Assembly: GCA_951217055.1 (NCBI GenBank)
Contig: OX578280.1
Location: 60,335,633 to 60,399,632 of the forward strand
Source: Gerris lacustris
Taxonomy: Eukaryota > Arthropoda > Insecta > Hemiptera > Gerridae
DNA length: 64,000 nucleotides
Reading direction: 5' to 3'
Under the pieces are notes generated by a model. It had not been told where the DNA came from. It saw nothing but the letters and a program-made list of their open reading frames with translations, and did not search any database. Below are positions 40,901 to 53,547 of the stretch, piece after piece. Within the stretch, counting starts at the first letter, position 1. Each line of letters opens with the position of its first letter. The translations under genes and the position numbers were made by a program.

Positions 40901-41734
40901 TTCTAGCTCAAGAGTCGAAACGTCGGAAACATCAACTAATAAGGCGCGGTAACCGCACTATGTTCACAACAATACATCAAAATATTCAAGTTCAAGAGTC
41001 AACCTCAAGCACATTTCAAATTATTTTGGAAATTCTGTGGCAACAGAGCAGACACTCGGAGATGATTTCTTCTTCTTATACGCATGATCTGGCCCAAACC
41101 CTTTTTCTAGCTCTTCCTCTTCCTGCTGAGCTATTTTCTCTAACAGTACGATTTGATAATTATTTTTTGTGAAAACATTTTTGTTGGGATACTAATACTA
41201 ATTCTTATTAGTATGTGTATGATTACACATACTACACATTGATTTTGAAGTTAGCGTTGAAAGCCCAGATTTGTTCAATAATGTTGCTTTTAGAATCCAG
41301 ATTTAATTTTAATCCCCAATATTAAGTTGTGTTTTTTTATAAATACTTCATGCTGGAAAACATATTCGATCTATATTTGTGGATCGACCGAACATTCGAA
41401 GTCCTGATTTATGTATAATCTATCACCATCATAAATAGAATAATAGGTAAAAAACAAAGCATTTATAGAGAATCTATAGAAATGAGGACATGTATTATAG
41501 AAAGCCAAAATAACTGGACTAGGTCCAATTGTTTTATCTTCACAGTTTGATGGTCACTTAAAGTATAGAGAGAGGAAAAGTATACCATCGTTTTATCTAA
41601 TGATAAAATATATCATCTAAAGAGGTTTATTATATAGCTTGAGATTATGTCCTATAAAAATATATATAGACGTCCTACTAAACGCTATTAATTAAATTTT
41701 ATTTGTATAAATAAAATTATAATAATTATTTATC
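40901..41734. other. Unassigned DNA; possible transposase relic at 40980-41170
   Basis: 'ctcaagagtcgaaacgtcgg' occurs at 40909. The minus strand at 41060-41165 reads LLEKIAQQEEEELEKGFGPD, which is protein-like and could be the C-terminal part of a transposase associated with element H, but I cannot place it. The rest is AT-rich. Confidence 0.3.
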
Positions 41735-42960
41735 ACCTAGGGAGTAAAGTAAGCCATTAGTAGTTGGTTGTTGAGATGAAGCCGAAAGAACCATGGTCCC
41801 TAAATCCCGAGGCGTGAGGGAGATAATTATCGCGAGGGGAATAATGGCACTATACTCTCTAGGTACATACAATATTTTTCCCTACAGTTGACCGATAAAG
41901 TGGTTGTTATCGCACTCAAAATCGTACGCAAAACAGCAGATTCCTGCACTTACTACTTTACCGGACCCATTTTACTTAACATCTTTCCTGTGTTCCAACT
42001 TACGAACATAAACAACATAAATCTAAACAAAGAGAAAAGAATCCAAATTATAATAATAATAATAACGATGACAACTATAATGATTATTTTTTAACTAACT
42101 ACTTGATTTAAACACTGTATATCAATTATAAAAATGTTAAAATATAAAAAAATATAGATAGACAATCTAAAAAAAGAATCAAATGTGATGAGTGATGAGT
42201 AGTGTTATGATGAGAAATAATAGAATAGAAATAATAATGATGAGAAGTCAGGTTTGATGAATCAAGCGAAAGAAAAGCAACACTGGCTATAAACAGAACA
42301 GCTGGATTAGTTGATATTGTAAAACCTTTTTACATGCTGATGAACACTCTATTATACTATATTTTATTTACAGATTAAAAACTAAGTGTAGGAAAAATTT
42401 AATGTGTAACTCGAGCTTAAAGTGTCTTTGCTGCATTCAAAAAACCTTTCCATCCTCGCCTGCGGCTCGTGCGTACATATTTCTCTCGAGTACATCAAAA
42501 AGTGCCACTTTGCGCACTAGTTGCACAAATAACTATTATCTCCAGGGAGAAAATACACATTTTCACCCATTGCATATAGTCTTTATTAATTATTTTAATA
42601 AAAATCAATAATTGTTAGTACTTTTAATAGCTGATATAAGAGATTCAATGTTCAAAAAAAAATTCCAATAAAAATCAAATAGAAGGTTATTTAGATGCAG
42701 GTTATAAACAATGATAAACAAGGTCGAAAAAGCAGTGACGCCTACCTGATTTCAACAACTTCATTACGTTAGCCATTCATTCTCTACTATTTATAAAATA
42801 ATTAAGTTGGTAATCCTTCTTTTTCTCCTTGGTTTTTCTTTTTCTTCCTACTTTTACTTTTTCTCCTGGTTTTTGAGTTCAGGGAAGAAAAGAATTGTTT
42901 AGTCCCTCTAATCTAAACTAATCCAAAATCATAACTTTTTCTCCCTACTGGAGATAAACA
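41735..42960 (-). mobile_element. E element, copy 3, reverse of copy 1
   Basis: The ends resemble copy 1: 'cctagggagtaaagtaagcc' at 41738 and 'ttctccctactggagataaa' at 42940. 42540-42900 is the reverse complement of 17910-18345 at high similarity. A second CpG block is at 42430-42530. ORFs inside (41888, 42402) have no recognised content. Confidence 0.65.
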
Positions 42961-43523
42961 ATTTTTCTACTAATACATAAGATTTGTAGTTTCGCCTTAT
43001 TATCATTAACTTAATACATTCTTGTAATTGAGCTGATTCACCTGTAATTTGGTTAGTTTATCCTTTGTTTGTTTTTATGCATATTGTTTGTTGGGTTTTA
43101 TCATATACATTGACATTATGAGGATCGAGTAAAATTTAAATAATGGAGATTATTAGATCGCCATAGGTGTTTTTTTTATAAACAATAAAGGAGTGATAAA
43201 GTTCAATTAAATTATAATAAATGATAGCTTTAGGCGAAATAATAGTAATGAAATAGGATATAGTAGTTGTACCTATAAGTTTTCTAACAGACGCAAAGCT
43301 AATTGTACTTGTAGGAGTGAGCGTAACTTTCGCAAAAACTTTTCCGAATAATTTGTAACAGAAAGGAAATAAAGGGAAATCAATTAACAGGATCTAGGAA
43401 AAACTTTTGAAAAAACAGGATCTAGAAAAGAAAGATCAGAAATACTCATGTTAATGACTTCAACTGCATTGTAATTTTGAGAAATAGGAGCGCGTTGATG
43501 GAAGTACAAGAACCACCCCAGGT
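42961..43523. other. Unassigned DNA
   Basis: AT-rich with no recognised feature. Confidence 0.3.
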
Positions 43524-43994
43524 TCTTCACGGAAGATAATACTTGTTTATTTATCAATGCAGCTTTCGGCTTTTATAACGACATCAATGCAAGTGAACAT
43601 ACACTAATTGTTAAAACTTACTAACACATAAATGAACAGAAATTAAAAGAAAACGAATAAAATCTTATAATTAAATCTACAAAAAATAAGAGATAAATAT
43701 ATAATAACTAATAAGCTAAGAAAACGATAAACAATACATTAAATTAGATGATAATTAATCAAAAACGAGTTAAAGCAATGACAAATCAATTAACAATTAA
43801 TAAAACAAAGAAACATTTAAAAAATTACAAAAAAACTAATTGATAAACGCTAGAGATAGACATAAAATTAAATAAATAATAAAGCTAAGGATAGAGTCAA
43901 AGATATAGTAATTAAAAAAGAGCTTACCGATTTTGGAAGAACTAGAGTTACCGAAGCTGCTTGATAAATAAACAAGTTATTATCTTCCGTGGAG
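43524..43994. mobile_element. Foldback element with ~45-bp inverted ends
   Basis: Left 'cacggaagataatacttgtt' plus 'tatttatcaatgcagctttc'; right 'gaagctgcttgataaataaa' plus 'caagttattatcttccgtgg'. The interior is A-rich and non-coding. Confidence 0.7.
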
Positions 43995-44277
43995 AGACTG
44001 TTTCTTTGTATTTATATATTGTAGTTTTTAAATACAAAATAAACGCTCATATGAATATAAATAATTTATTTGTTAAACTTTATTAAGATTTTGATAACCG
44101 TTATCGTAATCACGTGATCTAATTTCCATTTTAAACAAAAACAAGAACCCAGCATAAAGTATTGTAAAATAACGATTTCTTAAAATATGATTAATATTAA
44201 ATTAATTGAAGATTAAAATATAATTTTTATAGATAATAATTTTAAGAAAGGTGTAATTTTTAGTTGTTTTGTTGGCA

Positions 44278-44314
44278 ATGCTATCGGGATGGTTGAAGAA
44301 AAAGAAGAAGAAAG
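44278..44314 (+). CDS. Candidate first coding exon, MLSGWLKKKKKK
   Basis: An ATG in acceptable context (ttggcaATGc) starts 12 codons, MLSGWLKKKKKK. The 13th is split after its first G by a donor (G|gttagt, 44315), and a stop follows at once if the site is not spliced. Very short, lysine-rich first exons do occur in real genes. No downstream exon or promoter element was identified, so this remains a guess. Confidence 0.25.
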
Positions 44315-45589
44315 GTTAGTCTTCGTTTGTTCTACGTATCGGTTTGTTTTCGGCCATTTTAAAATTATATTATACTGTATTTAGCCTTTCAATTGATCTC
44401 AACCTGTTTATTACATTAGTAATTAACAAGTTAACGTGTTTATTAAATTATTCATTAACAAGTTAACATATTTTATCAAAGTGAAATAAATTCAGTTCCG
44501 TTTCTAGAAGTTTCGTTTCATACCGTTTTGATGCGCAACAGTTATGTTCTGTTTTTCTTAGTAACTTTCTCATTTTGTTACGATTATGAACATCTTTTGA
44601 GTTTATTTTAGTGCTTTACTTTATGGATAAAGTACGACATTAACAAAAGGAAGTTCAGCAAAATTAGAAAGCATGTGAGGTGCTTTCTTTCTAATTATAA
44701 TTGAAGGGGTAAATGGAGGTAAGGTTTATGTTTAATTTTTCATTGTTTCTTTATGTGTTTATTGTATAATACTTCCGAGTATAGTTTGGTCTTTACAGGA
44801 TGAAAACACTACCTACCGATTTATGGTATAGGGGGTGAAATAAAGTCTAACATTGTATGAATGTTTTTAAGAATTACTCTAAATACTAGTGCTATTAGAT
44901 CGAACTTAGTTGGAAGATAACCTTAACAGGGTGGTTTCTAGTATAACCTGAACGTAATGCCGTATTTTTCCTACACTCTGATGCCTTTCGGCGGGTTCAC
45001 AGCTAGCGGATCTCGGCGCGTATATATTATTCATCGGCGCGTATATATTATTTCATACTATTTTTTAAATATATATTTGTACTACTATGGTAACTGTTAT
45101 ATTCATTTTCTACTGGGAGAGAATCTTCGCAATGTTTCTGGGCAATTTTTTTTATTTTTATTTTAAACTTGATTTGAATGGTATCTACCCCTAGTATTAA
45201 AAGAAAAGCTTAAGTGCTTTAAAAATTGCTTCTAAAGATATCAATTAAAGACAACATTGAATGATTATAACTTATTACTGCCAATGGATTTACTTGCATT
45301 GAAATTATGTTTGATGCATTGTATTTTATAAAGGAATTATGAACAACAGCGCAAATTAAACTGTTTTAAAAATTTATTGTTTAATCTCAAGGAAACTATC
45401 AAGATCGAATATTATCCCTTCAGAATAGTAGATAAACAAACGAACCTGACTGACCGAAGCTTAGTAAACCAGGGAATACATCTCCACGGTTTCATGAATA
45501 AATTGTTATCTATATTGCCCGATATGCAAGAAGATTCGCCAGCTTTGAACCCACCTTTGTACAGTGTACAGTACAGCTATTTATACAAT
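44315..45589. other. Unassigned DNA
   Basis: Short ORFs at 44957 and 45377 have no recognisable content. 45000-45050 has two 'cggcgcgtatatattatt' words in tandem. Confidence 0.3.
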
Positions 45590-45920
45590 GGATAATGCGG
45601 GGTTTGTGTGTTGTTTCATCAGTTATATAAACCTTATAATTGGAATTCACAACGAGTTAATCGCCACTTCACATTAGCAGATATATATATTTATATAATG
45701 AATGATACGGGGTTAGTGTGTCGTTTCATCATCTGTATAAACCTTATAATTGGAATTCACAACGAGTTAGTCGCCACTTCACATAAGCAGATATATGTTT
45801 ATATAATGGATGCAACGGGGTTAGTGTGTCTTTTCATCAGCTGTATTAACCTTAAAATTGGAATTCACAACAGGTTATTCCCGACTTCACATAAGCAGAT
45901 ATCCATTTATATTGCAATGT
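45590..45920. repeat. 108-bp tandem repeat, three copies
   Basis: Units start near 45599, 45707 and 45815 ('ggggttagtgtgtcgtttca', 'ttataattggaattcacaac'). The 111-codon plus-strand frame follows from the 108-bp period. Confidence 0.85.
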
Positions 45921-46070
45921 TAGGAGCCTGGTCGAGGAATTAAACCGAGATCATTTGTCACCCCTCCAGATGGTGCCCACGCCCGATGCTTCTGAACTTA
46001 ATTGATAGAACAGCCCTTGCTCCCCGCTAGCCTAATCCCTCAAAAATTGGACAAATTATTAAAGTTTATT
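45921..46070 (-). other. tRNA-derived (SINE-like) fragment
   Basis: The minus strand has 'gcgtgggcaccatctggagg' and 'ctcggtttaattcctcgacc', A-box-like and B-box-like stretches. No intact cloverleaf. Confidence 0.4.
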
Positions 46071-46165
46071 GCTAAAATCATAAGACAAAGATGACCTTAA
46101 CTTCTCTGGATTTTGAAAGTACAATTTATATTTTTTTTTTGCTTTTAAATTTAGAAAGAATCTCA

Positions 46166-46402
46166 TTACTTCTTTAGATTGTTACTCCCTCAAGTTTTTT
46201 TTAGAATATGAATGACTAAGACTAACTAACTATTAAGTCAAAGGTATATGTTTAATCCAATGTACATGGGGACACAGGAATATTACACTTTTGTTTTATA
46301 AGGGGAGTAACCGTTAAAAGAAGAACATTCTGTACATCTTCTTTAGATTGTTACATCCCTATATTTATTTTTATAAGGGGAGTAACAATCTAAAGAAGTG
46401 CC
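46166..46402. mobile_element. MITE family K, copy 3, with target duplication
   Basis: Flanked on both sides by 'agaatctca' (46157-46165 and 46403-46411). Ends 'ttacttctttagattgttac' and 'agtaacaatctaaagaagtg' plus 'cc'. The second internal hairpin is present as in the other copies. Confidence 0.9.
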
Positions 46403-46549
46403 AGAATCTCAAATTTTATAACTTCATCAATTTTAAGTGATCAGTATCTTTTCTTTTGTCGAAGTTTTAATAAATTTAGTTTTCTTTGAGTTTCTTATTG
46501 ATGTTATCTGTTCTTTTTGAAACTCGGACTGAGGAAATTCATTCTTTAG

Positions 46550-46632
46550 TTAGCTGAATTGGTAAAACATTAGACCGGTAATCCTAATATGCGGGTCAAA
46601 TTCCGGTGGTGGAGTGAATGTTTCTTCTTTCT
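46550..46632 (+). other. tRNA-like pseudogene or SINE head (Thr-like)
   Basis: 'ttagctgaattggtaaaaca' gives a D-arm/A box, 'ttagaccggtaatcctaa' an anticodon arm with GGT, and 'gcgggtcaaattccgg' a worn T-arm. The anticodon loop has an extra base and the T-stem is poor, so it should not make a functional tRNA. Confidence 0.55.
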
Positions 46633-47238
46633 GTCTCTTATAATTCTGATAATAAAATATGGTTAATCTTAACTTGACGCTGCCGTGGCGCTATCAATGA
46701 TACTATGTGTATATCGAATTATTCTCTAGACTAATAGATATATTATATATTCTATACTTAGGAGAGATGATATCCCTTTACGAAGAACTGTTAAGGGCAT
46801 CCCTACTGTATATTATTCCTAATGAACATCAAAGTGATCAAATAGGTTAATTTCGAAAAAGGTAGTTAACATCTACGTTCAATAGGTACTCAATGGTGCA
46901 ATATTTCAATACTATATAATAAAAGTTGAATAGGAGCAGAAAATTATAATAGGCAGCAAATAAATAAGTAAACAAATGGTTTACCCATCTATACCCCTAA
47001 TTAGGGAGGTTTTTGCTTCAAAATATTAAAGTGTCGATTGTCGATATAGCTATTATTATTACATATTACATCAAAGTGTTAATATCCCTTTGTCTTTATT
47101 CATTATATAAGCCCCTCAACTTAAATACATCAATAGATTATCCAGAGTTCAGCTTTGGATTGCCAAATAATTACAATATAGTTTTTCTTATTGTATATAG
47201 AATTTATAGATTTTTTTAAAATTAATTTTCTTATTATT
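46633..47238. other. Unassigned AT-rich DNA
   Basis: No recognised feature. Confidence 0.3.
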
Positions 47239-47490
47239 GCTTCCAAGCCTATCGGAGGTAATGGAAGAAGCATTATGATCGTTTTTAAGAACGAATATTT
47301 TTTGTTTCCAAATTCAAAAATTGCTTGACAGAAATCCGTTTCACGCATCAAGAAAAATGTTTAGTGTTGCGTATGTCTGGTCTATTTGTCTTTGGTCTGT
47401 CCTTCAACATTTTTGCAAATCCCCATCTCTTAGAAACTACTCGTCCGACTTTAATGAAATTTGGGTGGTAGGTCCATAATAAGTCAATTG
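47239..47490 (-). repeat. Family B right end, minus orientation
   Basis: The minus strand reads 'ctcgtccgactttaatgaaa' equivalents in B order and ends near 'ttacctccgataggcttgga', a worn B tail. It abuts the tail of the RTE/CR1-like remnant. Confidence 0.65.
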
Positions 47491-47491
47491 T

Positions 47492-48060
47492 TACTTACTT
47501 ACTTACTTAAAGTTGCTATCACGCTGAATCTAGGGCGCACAGTGCCATCATGAAGGTTTTCCTCTCTCTCCGGTTTCTGGCCAAGTCCTTTACTTTTCCC
47601 CACGTAAGCTGCTGATTGGCGTTGCTAACTTCGGTGTTAAGGCTGCGTCGCCAGGTGCCTCTAGGTCTTCCTCTTCGCCGGCATCCTTGAGGATTCTAGT
47701 CGAGGGCTTCCTACATAATTCATGACCATCCTTGCGCAGGGTATGTCCAATCCATCTCCATTTTCTTTCCCGGATCTCGATTTCAATGGGTCTTGGGTGG
47801 CTTCTACGCAGAAGTTCTACGTTTGTAATCCATCGTTCGGGCCACCATATTTTGTGTATTTTGCAGAGGCACCTATTTACAAAGACCTGTAACATTCCTG
47901 TGCAGTTGATACAAGCCAGTCTCACATCCATACAGCATTTCCGATTTCACATTTGTGTTGAAGATTCGCAATTTTGTGTTAGTGCCAAAGCAGGAGGAGC
48001 GCCAGATGGCACCTAGTGCTAAGTCTATTAATGGTCCCATATTTCCAATATTGAAGAAAA
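47492..48060 (-). pseudogene. RTE/CR1-like retrotransposon, C-terminal end of the polyprotein
   Basis: Minus-strand fragments in order are NTKLRIFNTNVKSEMLYGCE, then NVELLRRSHPRPIEIEIRER and KWRWIGHTLRKDGHELCRKP. After a frameshift follow GRRGRPRGTWRRSLNTEV and QQLTWGKVKDLARNRRERK. This is the familiar tail of RT proteins with a K-W-x-W-I-G-H-x-L-R-K motif. It stops at 47519 and is followed by (taag)n (47492-47509), a simple-repeat tail of the kind such elements have. At least two frameshifts show it is dead. Confidence 0.85.
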
Positions 48061-48227
48061 TTTGGATGGTTTGTAAAAAGTTGACCACAGACAGATCCAT
48101 ATTAATTTCTACTTGCTGCGCAGGTTTATATTTATTGTAAAAGTGTTAAGGTTTAAGAAGTGTGTGCATGGTAAAAATAAATGTGATTCCACTGAAAATC
48201 GAAGCAGATCCAAATCTCATTTGTTTA

Positions 48228-48300
48228 TTCGTCCAATGATAGGACTTGAGGAAGCTATGTGCCACACTAATTGGCAGATTAGTATCCTTGCTTAAGGTTG
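48228..48300 (-). repeat. Family B head, minus orientation
   Basis: Minus strand: 'ctgccaattagtgtggcaca' then 'tagcttcctcaagtcctatc'. Confidence 0.7.
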
Positions 48301-49164
48301 ACTATATTTTCTGAAAATATTTACACAGAGCAAATATTAAATATGTTCTAATTAATAATAAAGACAGTATGATCTTGCTTATAATTTTAAAGTCTTGTGA
48401 TAAGGCTTGAACAATATTTAATAATAAATTGAAGATCGTTATTTCTTTTAACTTTTCTTCTAACTCTAATTACATTTTTTTAATACAATATTAGATACAA
48501 TTACTAATAACTCTTATTGTTGTCTAGATGTTGGATTTAAATTGAATCTTTTAATTAATAAGATATAATAAGTTTAGAAAAGATAAAAAAAATGTAATTA
48601 TTAAATTAAATGAATAAAAAAGTTTTTTATTTTAATAATTGAAATCTGACTAGCAATGTAGGATCCCTGATAACTAGAAGTATGAATGAATATAATAATT
48701 TCATCTGTTCTTTTTAATTTTTTGAATCTTAGATTCAACTTAGTTTGCCAGATTTATTTTCTTAACTGCTGTTCAAAATGGCTCTTTGTTTTAGCTAAAA
48801 TTTATAAAACTGACTTTATAACTTGTATTGTGTAAGTAGCTTATTTTTCCTTTAGTAATAGATTTATTTATTTATACATTTTAAGTAAGTAAGCTGTTAA
48901 TCCGCTTAACGCATATGTATGTCAGAGTTTTCAATCTCGTGGATGGGGGTGAGGGGTAACGAAGAGTATTTTTTTTGTGAAAGAATGATAAAAATGAATG
49001 TGAAAAGGTTGTCGGACTATAAGTTTTAATTTAATACATTTATTATAATATTTTAAACTTAATTCTTCTTAATGGATTTTAGGTATGGACACAAAAAAAC
49101 CACGAGTTGGGTTATTTCTTTAACTAGTGATGCGGTGCATAAAGAACTCAAGCTTTAAAATATT
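48301..49164. other. Unassigned AT-rich DNA
   Basis: No recognised feature. Confidence 0.3.
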
Positions 49165-49490
49165 GGTCTCTATAGGCCATATTTCTTTTCAATATGGCGA
49201 CTAGAAAACTTTTTTCTAGGAAACATACATATTCTTAATCTATCTGAAAAGAGCTTTAATATAATATGTGACTTGCTATATTAGCATGAACTTCTTTTCT
49301 CAAAATCCACATATCGGCCATATTTGTTTTTAATATGGCTACCAGGAAATATTTTTCCAGGAGGAATCTTATATATTCTTCTACCTAAAGAGAGCTTTAA
49401 AATTATATGTGACTTGATATATTAGCATCAACTTCTTTTCTCAAAACCCCCATATCGACCATATTTGTTTTCAAAATTCCATCAAAGAAT
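49165..49490. repeat. ~141-bp tandem repeat, 2.3 copies
   Basis: 'ggccatatttcttttcaata', 'gagctttaatataatatgtg' and 'gaacttcttttctcaaaat' recur with period about 141 (49174, 49316, 49456). Weaker echoes continue to about 49740. Confidence 0.75.
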
Positions 49491-50200
49491 GAAAATACGT
49501 AATAATAGTTTCATTCTTTTCCTACTCTTTAAGTCCTTTTAAACGATGTTATAACACGTCATGCTGACTAAAAACTTCCTTTTAAGTCTTCCGCCACATT
49601 TGCCGTCATCATTAAAATTTTAAGTGTGAAATTTGAATAGTTACAAATTCTTTTCCTACTTTTCAAGACCTTTAAAATAAAATATAACATGTCTTGGTAA
49701 CCACAAACTTTTCTTTTAATCGTCTGCCATATTGAAAGTATTAAATTTTAAAATCCCCCAGTCTTTAAAATAAAGGAATCACTATGCTCTTTGTTAATTT
49801 ACTCCGTGTCGCAATTAATTATGCAAATTTGTATTTACTTAAAAGGTTCTAGAGTAGTTGCTCTAAAACTTTTTCTCTTTTAATTTTGTTAATAATTCCG
49901 AGATATGTTTGAAGTAATTTTCTTTTTTTTATTTATTATGGAGAGGTAATCTTAAGTCTTTTCTGTAATAATATCGTAGAGTATACACGGATAATATTGT
50001 TTTACAATTTTAATCAACATATGAAGTAAAAGTTTGTTAATTATTATTTAATAATTGCTGGTTTCCTTAGAAGTCGAAATATGTCTTATTTTTTTGTACA
50101 ACCAAACATAACATTATACCTTATATTACGAAATATTTTAACGGCATTGTAAAACCTTTGTTTTTCTGTAAAGTTACCAATTATAGTATATTATGTTACA
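49491..50200. other. Unassigned DNA
   Basis: No recognised feature apart from faint echoes of the preceding repeat. Confidence 0.3.
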
Positions 50201-50697
50201 AGGCTGTGAAGTGAGTTTTTTCTTTACCGCGGCAATTACATTTACTGTCGAGCGAAGCGAGACAGTAAATATTGCCAAGGTAAAGAAAAAACACTTCACT
50301 GTCGCGTAGCATATGCTATTTTTTCCGAGGTAGCAGACAATGAAAAAACATTAAATATTAATCACTAATCAATATATAATAATAACAAATATTAGTACAT
50401 ACTTAAGACTTAAAAAAAGAAACCTTAAAAAGAGGTTACACTATAAGAAAAGGTAAATAAAACGCATTGACATCTAGCGGATTTTAATCGTACTAGAAGC
50501 ATTTCTACAAAGACTGCAGCACTACTAACGGAAGTTTTGACAACTACCCGCCGTAAAGAAAAAATCTTTTAGTGCCTAGGACGTAAAAGATTTTTTCTTT
50601 ACAGCTAGGAGTAATGAAAAGATTTTTTAAGTCCACGTAATGAAAAAATGGATTTTAGCTATGTTTTTTTGGCTCTAAAGTTACTATTTCACAGCCT
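50201..50697. mobile_element. Non-autonomous DNA element with TIRs and a subterminal hairpin
   Basis: Ends are 'aggctgtgaa' and 'ttcacagcct'. Just inside the left end, 'gttttttctttaccgcggca' to 'ggtaaagaaaaaacacttca' folds into a ~45-bp-stem hairpin whose loop is 'gagcgaagcgag'. Near the right, 'aaaagattttttctttac' words are inverted again. No ORF. Confidence 0.75.
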
Positions 50698-50769
50698 ACC
50701 ACGGAAAAAAAATATTTCTTCAGTATTAACTTATTAAGTAGGGATTTCTACACATTTTATTTTATCTAC

Positions 50770-51228
50770 ATCTAGCCATATAGCGGTGCATTTACTGGTC
50801 GTGACGTCACAAACGTTGACAGTATAAACTAAATAACGTTGGTTATCTATGGAGCGTTAACAGCTACTAAGTCGAAGAAGAACGTCAAATAGCGGTGACG
50901 CTAATATTGATTGATTTTGTAATGAATCAAGAGGCTCTCAATGTCGTTCTAACATGACATCTCTAGTCACCTTTAAGACGGCTGTCATTTTACGTTTATC
51001 TCTTTTCAAGTCTCTTTTCAAAGATAATAAAAAGTTTTCTTTTAATTTTGCCTTAACTCCGCTAGTACAAATAGTTACTTTTAATTTTGTCTCTTATTCT
51101 AACTCCGCCATGTATAAGTAGTTAGTGTTAGTATCATATACTTAGCACTGTAATTATATAATTTATATTTAATATAAAGCGTAAGGAACTTAGTTCCTAC
51201 CGGGTGTCCCACGACACCACACGTATTT
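50770..51228 (-). repeat. L-type sequence, reverse of 6438-6640
   Basis: 51010-51228 matches 6438-6640 in reverse ('ttttgccttaactccgctag', 'taactccgccatgtataagt', 'ctaccgggtgtcccacgaca'). The upstream part contains a CRE-like tgacgtca at about 50810; whether that belongs to the element is unclear. Confidence 0.65.
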
Positions 51229-51662
51229 TTTATTTAACCTTGGTATTTGAATATGTTTGTTAAGTTTTTCCAAGATAAACTTGGATTTATCTAATGTCGA
51301 AGTCTTACAGTATTGCAGGCCATTTATTACATCTATTTATTTGCTTCTAAATCTTTTTTGGGAAACTTATTTGTAAAAGCAACAGACCCTTGTCCAAGTC
51401 TTATTTACCTAAAAGGTAACCTTTTTACTTGCGAAGTTTTTTTCTTCCTCTCTTAAATGTTTCACTTTTTAACTACAATAAGTTTTTTTCTAAACCCCCA
51501 GAAGAAACCTTTAGACTTTTTACTCTCCAATGAATTTTCCACATAAAAAATTAGTTCCGTTTTTTATTGTACAATGATGCGGCAAACATTAATGTAAAAC
51601 TCAGATTACCAAAAAATACAAATAAATAGACAATTAGTTCAACTCTCTTAATATAAATAGGA
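51229..51662. other. Unassigned DNA
   Basis: No recognised feature. Confidence 0.3.
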
Positions 51663-51955
51663 ATGAAAAGTAATTAGGAAACTAAACTAAAAAAATCAGT
51701 CATAAAACACCTTGCTATGAACTAGGAAACTAAACTAAGAAATCAGTATTAGTGATGAACTAGGAAATTAAACTAAGAAATCAGTTTTAAACCATCTAGT
51801 GATGAACTAGGAAATTAAACTAAGAAATCAGTATTAAACTATCTATTGATGAACTAGGAAACTAAACTAAGAAGTCAGTATTAGTGGTGAACTAGGAAAT
51901 TAAATTAAGAAATCAGTATTAAACCATCTAGTGATGAACTAGGAAATTAAACTTG
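51663..51955. repeat. Minisatellite with alternating ~37- and ~53-bp units
   Basis: Core 'gatgaactaggaaattaaac' plus 'taagaaatcagtatta', with or without the spacer 'aaccatctagt', in six to seven copies. Confidence 0.85.
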
Positions 51956-52174
51956 GCATTCATTCTAATAAATGGAGCGTCAATTCTTGTTAAAACAAGG
52001 CTTTATTGCTGATCTGAAACAATATTTACAAGGTTACTCACATTCTTGATTTCTTATGCTAAAATGGAAATACCAGAGATGTCCAACTCATTTTATTTGC
52101 ATTTTTTTATTTGTTGTATATGCTTAATATTATGCACATAATATTTAGACAGTAAATAACTTATAATGTGATTA

Positions 52175-52179
<5 letters not shown>
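51956..52179. other. Unassigned DNA
   Basis: No recognised feature. Confidence 0.3.

Positions 52180-52260
<81 letters not shown>
52180..52260. repeat. (AT)n microsatellite
   Basis: About 40 uninterrupted AT units. Confidence 0.95.
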
Positions 52261-52263
<3 letters not shown>

Positions 52264-52519
52264 ATTTATTGAATAACACAGCTAGAACATTTTACATGTA
52301 ATAAGTGTTAAATTATTCATAAGATTAGATATATTTATAAAAATGTAAGTATATTAACGTATTATCCTGCATTGATAAATAGAATAATAGATTTATGAAT
52401 GAAATAGCAATACAAACAAAATATTAAAGATTTAATTAATACATTTATTTAACATTAAAACTCTATAGTATCCCCATAATTAGAATAATCAATTAATTAA
52501 TTATCTAATTAATTAAATA

Positions 52520-52860
52520 AATAACTAACTTCATGACGCTTACATAGGGCAATTAGTCCATAGATGCTTGGCACCATAATTAATACCCTACCATTTAAAT
52601 TATTCATGAAAATTAAACTCATAATAATTGTTTCTGTCTGTATGGCGATGCTAGGTGAATTATGATGTCTTAATAATCGCCCGATTTCGATGAATTTTGG
52701 AAGGTAGGTCATAATTAGCTTAATTTTTGGTATCATGTCAACTTTCTGCGCCCAATCCTCTGCCTCATGCGCACGAATGTTTAATTGATATTGCGCTTAA
52801 AACCCACATAGTAATAGACGAATAAAATGCGAGGAAACTATGTATCACTTAAATGTCAGA
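52520..52860 (-). repeat. Family B, minus orientation, worn
   Basis: Minus-strand words 'tatgacctaccttccaaaat' and 'gtgcgcatgaggcagagga' keep B order. The B head side is near 52850 ('tagtttcctcgcatttt' on the minus strand). Confidence 0.6.
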
Positions 52861-53547
52861 CTACTTTATGTTACGTCTATTTGTTAAAGAAAGTATAAAT
52901 AAGTTAAAAAATATATCAAAATAAGTGGGATTTTTATAGCGGGCTGCTAAAAGTGGATCTTTTGATTCTGGTTAACGGAGGCAAAAGAGTTTAAACATAG
53001 ACTTATTTGATGAGATCTAAACTTAAAAACTCAAAAATAAACATGAAAGAGAGGGGAAAAATGATTAAATGGGGTCGGGTTTTTTTTCTGAAATTCAAAA
53101 TGAACTTGTAATTATTTGTTTAAGATATTTAAACTCTCTCAAAAAAATTGTATTCTTTGAACTGATTTTTTTTTTTTTTTTTTGCTATTTATTTTATTTT
53201 TAGTTAAAGAAAAAAAAATTAAGTAAAATAAAAGCAACCTAGTCTGTGTGAGTAATGAAGCTGAATGTAATGGTTTTGGATTTAAAGAAAAACATCCTAT
53301 TACGAAAAGTAACTAACTTATTGTGTTTAAAACTTGGCTTTAAACCACAAATGGTTATTTTCTTTAAAAGAATTTGTTTTTAATAGAAATAAAAGATTTA
53401 TATTTGCCTCGGATTTAAATTAAATATTATCAGATTAATCTAAATTATAATAAGTATTCGTTTCAGCTATTGTTGTAATAGTATTTTAAGTAAATTTATT
53501 TCAAATGATGCACTCTGCATTATTATAGCTTAGTTTGCAAGACAATA
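52861..53547. other. Unassigned AT-rich DNA
   Basis: No recognised feature. Confidence 0.3.

Noticed and set aside
46550..46632. tRNA-Thr gene
   Set aside because: An extra base in the anticodon loop and a weak T-stem make it a tRNA-derived relic.
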